From assembly GCA_023128195.1 (NCBI GenBank), contig JAGMEL010000058.1, positions 1-9,034 on the forward strand: a stretch of DNA of 9,034 bases. The letters run 5' to 3'. This document shows positions 1-5,615 of the stretch, in pieces. Within the stretch, counting starts at the first letter, position 1. Every line of letters begins with the position of its first letter. The stretch comes from Caldifarciminota bacterium (GTDB lineage: Bacteria; Hydrothermota; Tepidihabitantia; SM23-42). Under the pieces are notes generated by a model. The model was given only the letters and a program-made list of their open reading frames with translations. It was not told where the DNA came from and searched no databases. Position numbers and translations under genes: made by a program.

Positions 1-67
1 TTAGCTCAGTTGGTAGAGCATCGGATTTTTAATCCGGTGGCCACAGGTTCAAATCCTGTACGACCCA
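1..67 (+). tRNA. tRNA-Lys (anticodon UUU), 5' end cut by window start
   Basis: This is the lysine tRNA reading AAA/AAG codons. The window begins at tRNA position 7, so the first six acceptor bases are missing. The D stem pairs GCTC (4-7) with GAGC (16-19). The anticodon stem pairs TCGGA (21-25) with TCCGG (33-37) around the loop TTTTTAA, with anticodon TTT at 28-30. The T stem pairs ACAGG (43-47) with CCTGT (55-59) around TTCAAAT. The 3' acceptor strand ACGACCC (60-66) is followed by discriminator A67 and then TTA. CCA is therefore not encoded and must be added by a CCA-adding enzyme. The missing 5' strand should read roughly GGGTCG. Identity rests on the directly visible anticodon. Confidence 0.95.
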
Positions 68-89
68 TTATATGTCGATCGACAAAGTC

Positions 90-117
90 TTGGCACAAAA
101 GATTATGTTGGTAATTA
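90..117 (+). promoter_or_regulatory. Possible sigma-70-like promoter upstream of the thiol-relay gene
   Basis: TTGGCA (90-95) and TAATTA (112-117) are separated by 16 nt, the same spacing as the two stronger promoters in this window. Transcription would start near 123-125 and leave a leader of about 100 nt, mostly the CCAAATTC-type repeat, before the ATG at 227. No start codon lies where a leaderless start would need one. AT-rich DNA gives such matches by chance, so this is tentative. A 10-bp palindrome GTCGATCGAC (74-83) lies between the tRNA and this site, with no T-run to make it a terminator. Confidence 0.3.
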
Positions 118-147
118 TTCAAACTGATAGAGAGTTCTTCTTAGATG

Positions 148-217
148 TTCCAAAATTCCAAATTCCAAATCCTAAATACCAAACAAATTCAAAATCCAAA
201 ATTCTAAATTCCAAACT
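148..217 (+). repeat. Degenerate short tandem repeat of the CCAAATTC type
   Basis: About 70 bp consist almost entirely of variants of a 7-9-nt unit: CCAAAATT, CCAAATT, CCAAAT, CCTAAATA, CCAAACAAATT, CAAAAT, CCAAAATT, CTAAATT and CCAAACT. C pairs alternate with A-rich and T-rich stretches, leaving the top strand almost free of G. The unit length drifts, so it is not a clean microsatellite, and unrelated spacers are absent. It ends about 10 nt before the ATG at 227. Similar arrays occur between genes in several uncultured-phylum genomes, from general recollection. The 68-226 spacer contains this, the weak promoter and nothing else I can support. Confidence 0.75.
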
Positions 218-226
218 CTAGTTTAT

Positions 227-1669
227 ATGCTGACAAATATTATTTTAGCTCTAATTATTTTTGCACAGTCCCAGGATGTTGTGGTTCATGTATTCTATAC
301 ACCTGATTGCGAACATTGTATGGATATTCTCCTTGACGATATACCAAAACTGCAGAACAAATACCAGTTTACACTGAAAAAGTATGATATAGATATTCTG
401 AAAAATTACACACTTTTAGAAGAAATGGAAAAAGGGGTCAAAAATATTGGAGAAGATCTTCCCGTTATCTTTGTTGGTGATTCAGTATTTTACGGACCTA
501 AAGAGATTTGCAAAAACTTAGAAACCACGCTAAGGAAATCTGCAAAGAACAAGAAACCAGTTGCTAAAGATACAATTATTACTACAACTATTCCGAAGAA
601 AAATAAAATTGGTGAAATAAATTTATATTACTTTTACCAATCTGGTTGCAAAGAGTGTAACCGTATTGAAATCTTATTGAGCAATCTGCAAAAGACCTAT
701 GATCATTTAAAAGTACATAGATTCAATATTTTCGATGATTCGGGCAAAATTTTCCTTGAAGGCTTAGCCGCAAGAAATGAAATCCCTGAAACGAAAAGGT
801 TAATCGTACCGGCAGTCATTATAGGTGATGGCTATTTAATAAAAGAGAATATTACCTTGACGCAGATAAATTTGCTACTACAAAAATACGGAAAAGGTAC
901 TCCAAAACTCGATACACTGAATTTTGAATCTGCTGAACAGGGTATTTTAAAAAGATTTTCGCAATTCTCTATTTTTGGTATTTTACTAGCCGGGTTATTA
1001 GATGGTGTTAATCCCTGTGCATTTGCAACATTAATCTTCTTTGTCACATATCTGTTATTCATTGGCAGACGACGCAAAGATGTAATTTTAATGGCATTGT
1101 TTTTCATTCTTGCTGTATTCATTGCGTATTTTGCAATAGGTATAGGCGCATATAATTTGCTAAAATACTTTTCAGGATTTAATCTCATTGCCAAGATTAT
1201 ATTCTTGGGTTTTGGTATTATAGCAATTACTCTGGGCATACTTAGTTTACGTGATTATTTCATTGCAAAACGTGGTGAGCCAGGAAAGATGATTTTACAA
1301 TTGCCTCTGGGCATAAAGCAGCGTATACACAAGGATATAAAAGAAAAGACTGCATCAGGTGGGATAATATTCGGTTCACTTATTGCTGGCTTTTTGATCT
1401 CTTTTTTAGAATTCGGCTGTACAGGGCAGGTTTATTTACCAACCATTACATTTATGGTTTCAAAAGCAGGATTCTCGTTAAAACCAATTTTTGCCCTTTT
1501 ACTCTACAATGTTATGTTTATTCTGCCTTTAATTGTAATCGCGTTCTTGGCAACAATATTTACCACAAAGAAAATAGCTAAATCAATGGAAGCGAAGATT
1601 CCCCTAATAAAGCTCTTTACAGCAGTACTTTTTTTCGCACTCGGTATTATTTTAATTTTATTAGCATGA
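227..1669 (+). CDS. Membrane thiol:disulfide interchange protein: tandem thioredoxin-like domains fused to a CcdA/DsbD-type core
   Basis: This protein likely carries electrons from cytosolic thioredoxin across the membrane to extracytoplasmic thiols, as DsbD/CcdA proteins do. A short hydrophobic export signal (about residues 4-14) precedes two thioredoxin/glutaredoxin-like domains. The first has CEHC (C28/C31) and a cis-Pro-like LPVIFVGD. The second has CKEC (C141/C144) and VPAVIIGD. The membrane part (about 247-480) has six helices. NPCAF in TM1 (C264) and FGCTG in TM4 (C398) are the paired redox cysteines of the CcdA family. Basic loops at 281-284, 342-375 and 444-455 place the amino-terminal domains outside under the positive-inside rule. 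In DsbD the thioredoxin domain is carboxy-terminal, so this order is different. The ATG at 227 is the only sensible start: the in-frame stop at 173 precedes it and the signal follows. No Shine-Dalgarno is visible. The stop overlaps the next start. The biological substrate is unknown. Confidence 0.88.
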   Translation: MLTNIILALIIFAQSQDVVVHVFYTPDCEHCMDILLDDIPKLQNKYQFTLKKYDIDILKNYTLLEEMEKGVKNIGEDLPVIFVGDSVFYGPKEICKNLETTLRKSAKNKKPVAKDTIITTTIPKKNKIGEINLYYFYQSGCKECNRIEILLSNLQKTYDHLKVHRFNIFDDSGKIFLEGLAARNEIPETKRLIVPAVIIGDGYLIKENITLTQINLLLQKYGKGTPKLDTLNFESAEQGILKRFSQFSIFGILLAGLLDGVNPCAFATLIFFVTYLLFIGRRRKDVILMALFFILAVFIAYFAIGIGAYNLLKYFSGFNLIAKIIFLGFGIIAITLGILSLRDYFIAKRGEPGKMILQLPLGIKQRIHKDIKEKTASGGIIFGSLIAGFLISFLEFGCTGQVYLPTITFMVSKAGFSLKPIFALLLYNVMFILPLIVIAFLATIFTTKKIAKSMEAKIPLIKLFTAVLFFALGIILILLA

Positions 1670-2121
1670 AAAAGAAAATTATATTAATTGTCATAGCTAT
1701 TATTATTGCGATATTTATTTTAAAAACATTGATCCCGACTGAAAAGGACCGTGTTAAAAAAAGTATTGAATCATTAAAAAGTGCCGCAGAAAAAGAAGAT
1801 AAAATAGAAACACTCAAGTATATAGACGAAACATACAAAGACAGGAATAACATGACCTATGAACAGTTAATAATGATTATTGACGATCTTTCAGCCCAGG
1901 TTGATTCAATAAAGATTTCGATAAGTAGCTTAAAAATAAATATCGATTCAACCGATGCCCAAAACACAATTTTTGCGAGCTGCAGTTTAGGGTTAAAGAT
2001 TTTCGCAAGACAAGCTGGTGATAGAGTCCTTGTGTTCGGTGGAATCATCAAACCTGCTCCAGTACGCGCCTACTTCAAAAAATGCGAAGATCATTATAAA
2101 GTGTACTCTGCGGAATATTAA
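1666..2121 (+). CDS. Small membrane-anchored protein, possibly NTF2-like fold, function unknown
   Basis: I do not recognise a named family in this 151-residue protein. Lysines at 2-4 precede a strongly hydrophobic helix (about 5-22), an uncleaved signal anchor that would leave the rest outside the membrane. A charged helical stretch (about 26-60, rich in Lys/Glu, then YIDETYKD) and helix 64-80 lead into alternating beta-like segments (about 83-149). Helices followed by a curved sheet, with a 'KYIDETYKD' type segment, resemble NTF2/SnoaL-like domains, but this is fold impression only. Two cysteines, C106 and C140, could form a disulfide. ATGA overlap with the upstream thiol-relay gene implies co-transcription and translational coupling, so it may be a partner or substrate of that protein; this is inference. 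No separate promoter or Shine-Dalgarno is evident. Confidence 0.8.
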   Translation: MKKKIILIVIAIIIAIFILKTLIPTEKDRVKKSIESLKSAAEKEDKIETLKYIDETYKDRNNMTYEQLIMIIDDLSAQVDSIKISISSLKINIDSTDAQNTIFASCSLGLKIFARQAGDRVLVFGGIIKPAPVRAYFKKCEDHYKVYSAEY

Positions 2122-2147
2122 GAAAGAGTAATCGGGTAATCACTTTA

Positions 2148-2175
2148 TTGACAAAAAATGAAAATCCGCTATAAT
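2148..2175 (+). promoter_or_regulatory. Consensus sigma-70-like promoter for ileS
   Basis: A perfect TTGACA (2148-2153) and a perfect TATAAT (2170-2175) are 16 nt apart, one less than the usual optimum. Transcription should begin near 2182, the A of an ATG in frame with ileS. The promoter covers the in-frame ATG at 2158, which therefore could not be in this promoter's transcript. The stop of the upstream gene is only 26 nt before the -35 box, and no terminator lies between, so some read-through from upstream is possible. Confidence 0.85.
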
Positions 2176-2181
2176 ACTGAC

Positions 2182-5100
2182 ATGCTTTTCAAAGAAGTGC
2201 CAAAAAACCTTGATTTTCCTGAAATGGAACACGAAATTGCTGAATTTTGGCAAGACAAAAATATCATTGGCAAATATTTAATAAAAAATAAGGGCAAGAA
2301 AAAGTGGTCATTTCAGGACGGCCCAATTACTGCTAATAATCCGATGGGTGTGCACCATGCCTGGGGTCGTTCATACAAAGACATGTTTCAACGATATAAA
2401 ACCATGAAAGGTTATGAGCAGCGTTATCAGAACGGATTTGATTGCCAGGGTTTATGGGTTGAGGTCGAGGTTGAAAAAGAACTCGGTTTTAAATCAAAGA
2501 AAGATATCGAAAAATACGGCATAGATAAGTTTGTACAGAAATGCCGTGACCGGGTGCATAAGTATTCTATGGTCCAGATTGAATCATCCATAAGAATAGG
2601 CATGTGGATGGATTGGGGTGATTGGAAAACCTCAATGGATGACAAGGACTGGATGAAAAAGAGCCACTCATATTATACTATGAGCGAGGTAAATAATTAT
2701 ACGATATGGCACTTTTTAAAGAAATGTTTTGAACGAGGCTTTATTTACGAAGGTGTTGATGTAATGCCCTGGTGTGCACGCTGCGGTACAGCAATCAGTG
2801 ATATGGAAATCGCAACTGAAGGTTATCAAGAACTCACGCATAAAGGAGTAATTGTTCGCTTTAAAATAATTGGCAGAGAAAATGAATATTTCCTGGTCTG
2901 GACAACAACACCATGGACATTGACCTCAAACACCGGGTTAGCAGTTCATCCTGAGCTAATCTATGCAAAGGTAAAAAATAATGGTGCAATCTATTATCTT
3001 AGCAAAAATTTATTAAATGTTTTAAAAGGTAAATATGAAGTAATACAAGAATTAACAGGAAAAAAACTTTTAGATTTGACGTATGAAGGTCCTTTTGATT
3101 ATCTGTCTGTTCAAAAAGATGTTATTCACAAAGTAATTCCCTGGGATGAGGTAAGTGAAAGCGAAGGCACTGGCGTGGTTCACATTGCTCCGGGCTGTGG
3201 TAAAGAAGATTTTGTCCTGGGCAAGGAATTCGATTTAAAAACGATTGCACCTTTAGATGAACTTGGAGTATATATTAAAGGCTTTGACTGGCTCTCTGGT
3301 AAAGACGTCAAAGAGGTTGCCCAACCGATTATTGATGATCTGGACAAACGAAATATATTATACAATGTTGAAGATTACACGCACCGCTACCCGATTTGCT
3401 GGCGCTGTAATAGTGAATTAATTTTCAGATTAGTTGATGAATGGTTCATTAGTATGGACACCTTGCGCTATGAAATTGCTGAGGTGGCAAAAAAGGTTGA
3501 ACGCTGGATACCGTCTTATGGATTAGCCCATGAGCTTGACTGGTTAAAAAATATGTCAAACTGGTGCATTTCAAAAAAACGTTACTGGGGTTTAGCTCTC
3601 CCCATCTGGAAATGCAAATGCGGCAGCTTCACAGTCATCGGTTCAAGAAAAGAACTCCAGCAGCGTGCTGTTAAAGGATGGCAGGAATTTGCTGAGCATT
3701 CACCGCATCGTCCCTGGATTGACAAAATCAAAATCAAGTGCGACAAGTGCGGCGCCCTGGTCTCACGCATCCCTGAGGTTGGCAATCCTTGGCTTGATGC
3801 AGGTATTGTGCCGTTCTCAACCATACGTCCACCTGATGACATGCACACAATTTCTAATGGTTATCCCTTTGATAAAACCTATTGGCAGGAGTGGTTTCCC
3901 GCTGACTTCATCTCTGAATCTCTTCCTGGCCAATTCAGAAATTGGTTTTATTCGATACTTGCAATGAGCACGGTCTTGGAAAAAAAATCACCATTCAGAG
4001 TACTCCAGGGGTATGCGTCCTTACACGATGAACATGGCGAGGAAATGCACAAAAGTAAAGGCAATGCGATTTGGTCAGACGATGCTGCTGAGAAAATCGG
4101 CGCTGATGTGATGCGCTGGATGTTTGCCAAGCATAACCCGGTTCAGAATTTGAATTTTGGCTATGGTCATGCAAAGGAAATAAAAAGGGTATTATTGACC
4201 TTGTGGAATGTCTATTCATTCTTTGTCACCTATGCAAAAATCGATCAGTTCAACCCGGTTAGCAAAAAAATCACCGAAAGCAACTTGCGAAAGCTGGATA
4301 AATGGATTCTCTCCAAGCTAAATTCTCTGATTGAACAATGTGACCGGGTTTATGACAACTATGATTTAGTATCAATAGTCAAAGGAGCTGAGAAATTCTT
4401 CGCCGATCTGTCAAACTGGTATATCCGCCGTAGTCGAAGAAGATTCTGGAAATCAGAGAATGATTCAGATAAGGAAACTGCATATTTAGTTCTTCATGAA
4501 TGTCTTATTAAACTGCTTAAAATTATTTCGCCAATTTTACCCTTTTTAACTGAGGAAATGTTTCAGAATCTTGTTGTCAGCGTTGATAAAAATGCACCTG
4601 AGAGTATTCACCTTTGTGATTTTCCTGAGGTTGATAAAGAAAAAATCGATGAAAAATTAGAAAGTGAAGTCTCTTTGACGCGTACCATTGTTTCCCTTGG
4701 ACGCGCAGCGCGGAACAAGGTCAATATCAAAATCCGTCAGCCCCTGAAAGAAATGCTTGTAAATATACCAAAAGAGAGTCCACAACTTACTAATGATGAT
4801 AAAGCAATAATTTTAGAAGAACTGAACATAAAGGCAATAAAATCTATAGGTCCAAATGTGCTCGATAAAGTGTACGTGTATAGTGCAACACCAGTCTTTG
4901 ACAAACTCGGTCCAAAATTCGGAAAACAGGTAAATAAAGTAGGTAACTGGATAAAATCTATGCCTCATAACGAGATAGAAAAACTTCTCAAATTCGGCTC
5001 TCTGAAAAAAGAATTGGATGGGGAGGTTTTTGAAATAAGTAAGGAAGATGCAGAGATCAGAAAAGTAGAAACACCCGGTGTATGTGTAGCAATCGAAGGC

Positions 5101-5409
5101 GACTATGGCGTTAGTATTAACACTACATTATCAAAGGAATTAGAAAATGAAGGTCTGGTGCGTGAGCTCATTCACAAAATCCAGCTTATGCGTAAACAAG
5201 CAGACTTTAATCTGGTCGACCGCATTAAGATTTTTTATCAGACCGATGAGAAATTAAAAGACGCAATCCTTCATAATCTTGAATATTTAAAAAACGAAAC
5301 CCTGGCAATCGAAGTAACAGAAGGCGCAGCACAGGGTGAAATAAAAAAAGATTTAGATATCAACGGTATAAAAACAAAGATCGTCCTACAAAGAGTAAAA
5401 AAAGAATAG
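2182..5409 (+). CDS. ileS: Isoleucyl-tRNA synthetase, type 2 (IleRS2), with GVHH in place of HIGH
   Basis: This enzyme charges tRNA-Ile with isoleucine using ATP, in the cytosol. From 2182 it has 1075 residues, usual for IleRS2. Class I catalytic motifs are altered: the HIGH position reads GVHH (56-59), and KMSKS reads EMHKS (621-625), keeping the second lysine, K624. The CP1 editing domain is intact by motif: TTTPWTLTSN (241-250) and GTGVVHIAPG with D343 (329-343). Cysteine pairs C478/C480 and C520/C523 look like a zinc site. The anticodon-binding domain starts around the SNWYIRRSRRR segment (744-754), followed by a long carboxy-terminal extension. An ATG at 2158 is in frame, but it lies inside the promoter and adds eight unconserved-looking residues. 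The 2182 start gives MLFKEVPKNLDFP, which matches how IleRS2 proteins begin. There is no Shine-Dalgarno, and the mRNA is probably leaderless. Confidence 0.96.
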   Translation: MLFKEVPKNLDFPEMEHEIAEFWQDKNIIGKYLIKNKGKKKWSFQDGPITANNPMGVHHAWGRSYKDMFQRYKTMKGYEQRYQNGFDCQGLWVEVEVEKELGFKSKKDIEKYGIDKFVQKCRDRVHKYSMVQIESSIRIGMWMDWGDWKTSMDDKDWMKKSHSYYTMSEVNNYTIWHFLKKCFERGFIYEGVDVMPWCARCGTAISDMEIATEGYQELTHKGVIVRFKIIGRENEYFLVWTTTPWTLTSNTGLAVHPELIYAKVKNNGAIYYLSKNLLNVLKGKYEVIQELTGKKLLDLTYEGPFDYLSVQKDVIHKVIPWDEVSESEGTGVVHIAPGCGKEDFVLGKEFDLKTIAPLDELGVYIKGFDWLSGKDVKEVAQPIIDDLDKRNILYNVEDYTHRYPICWRCNSELIFRLVDEWFISMDTLRYEIAEVAKKVERWIPSYGLAHELDWLKNMSNWCISKKRYWGLALPIWKCKCGSFTVIGSRKELQQRAVKGWQEFAEHSPHRPWIDKIKIKCDKCGALVSRIPEVGNPWLDAGIVPFSTIRPPDDMHTISNGYPFDKTYWQEWFPADFISESLPGQFRNWFYSILAMSTVLEKKSPFRVLQGYASLHDEHGEEMHKSKGNAIWSDDAAEKIGADVMRWMFAKHNPVQNLNFGYGHAKEIKRVLLTLWNVYSFFVTYAKIDQFNPVSKKITESNLRKLDKWILSKLNSLIEQCDRVYDNYDLVSIVKGAEKFFADLSNWYIRRSRRRFWKSENDSDKETAYLVLHECLIKLLKIISPILPFLTEEMFQNLVVSVDKNAPESIHLCDFPEVDKEKIDEKLESEVSLTRTIVSLGRAARNKVNIKIRQPLKEMLVNIPKESPQLTNDDKAIILEELNIKAIKSIGPNVLDKVYVYSATPVFDKLGPKFGKQVNKVGNWIKSMPHNEIEKLLKFGSLKKELDGEVFEISKEDAEIRKVETPGVCVAIEGDYGVSINTTLSKELENEGLVRELIHKIQLMRKQADFNLVDRIKIFYQTDEKLKDAILHNLEYLKNETLAIEVTEGAAQGEIKKDLDINGIKTKIVLQRVKKE

Positions 5410-5413
5410 TTGA

Positions 5414-5521
5414 GGCATTGTTAAACGTTGTTCGGCATAGCAGCCCGTATGGTTGGTCGTTATTTGTTTATTGGTTTTTTAACCTACAACGATGCCGTAT
5501 AACCATCCTGGCGGCGATGCC
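5414..5521. repeat. Imperfect inverted repeat forming a long hairpin, with four GGCAT/ATGCC boxes
   Basis: Arms 5434-5454 and 5501-5521 pair at 17 of 21 positions without gaps; mismatches are at 5439, 5442, 5446 and 5448. Inside, GG (5455-5456) can pair with CC (5495-5496), TCGTT (5457-5461) with AACGA (5488-5492), and GGTT (5473-5476) with AACC (5481-5484) around TTTT. GGCAT occurs at 5414 and 5434, and ATGCC at 5492 and 5517, so the inner boxes can also pair with each other in a competing fold. The right half holds an imperfect 25-nt-spaced direct repeat (CGATGCC...AACCA). The mismatches argue against an ordinary terminator. It could be a mobile-element remnant, a recombination-type site or a structured RNA in the ileS 3' region. 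No ORF is present. Confidence 0.7.
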
Positions 5522-5553
5522 ATTAAACCACTAACGAATTCTTATATCTGCGT

Positions 5554-5590
5554 AATCAAGGGTTTGTGCTCTGCACAAACCCTTGATTTT
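5554..5590 (+). terminator. Rho-independent terminator-like perfect hairpin between ileS and the cyclase gene
   Basis: A perfect 16-bp stem (left arm 5554-5569, right arm 5573-5588) closes a TCT loop and runs into TTTT (5587-5590), then CCC. The stem is unusually long and exact. The T-run is short, so termination may be incomplete, and the site could also act as a palindromic operator. The opposite strand has no T-run after the stem, so a terminator would act only on + strand transcription from ileS. Its right arm overlaps the -35 box of the next promoter. Confidence 0.75.
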
Positions 5591-5610
5591 CCCATCATTT
5601 TGAATATCAT
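5583..5610 (+). promoter_or_regulatory. Promoter for the nucleotide cyclase gene, probably giving a leaderless mRNA
   Basis: TTGATT (5583-5588) and TATCAT (5605-5610) are 16 nt apart, and the ATG at 5616 begins 5 nt after the -10 box. This matches the ileS promoter in spacer and start distance. There is no Shine-Dalgarno between 5600 and 5615 (GAATATCATTGGCT). The -35 box sits in the right arm of the terminator-like hairpin, so both signals share bases. Confidence 0.65.
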
Positions 5611-5615
5611 TGGCT

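Noticed and set aside
148..217. CRISPR array
   Set aside because: Units are only 7-9 nt, variable, and without unique spacers; no cas genes are present.
230..257. CTGACA-N16-TAATTA promoter inside the thiol-relay gene
   Set aside because: It falls within the signal-peptide codons. The nearest ATG and TTG downstream are out of frame, so it is probably chance in AT-rich DNA.
832..1239. Minus-strand open frame of 135 codons
   Set aside because: It is antisense to the second thioredoxin-like domain and the CcdA core, whose motifs are clear on the + strand; it has no recognisable domain.
2158..2181. ATG at 2158 as the ileS start
   Set aside because: It lies between the -35 and -10 boxes of a consensus promoter, and the eight added residues do not look like an IleRS amino terminus.
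3665..3967. A + strand open frame of 100 codons inside ileS
   Set aside because: It is a shifted frame of the IleRS zinc-site and catalytic region with no start signal of its own.
5414..5536. Integron attC site
   Set aside because: The hairpin and box layout are suggestive, but attC needs RYYYAAC at the 5' end and GTTRRRY at the 3' end. Here GTTAAAC is on the left and no GTTRRRY is on the right; no integrase or cassette array is seen.
5410..5615. T-box or cyclic-dinucleotide riboswitch
   Set aside because: The structure lies after ileS, not before it. I see no T-box-like conserved motif, and nothing resembling a known cyclic-dinucleotide aptamer before the cyclase.
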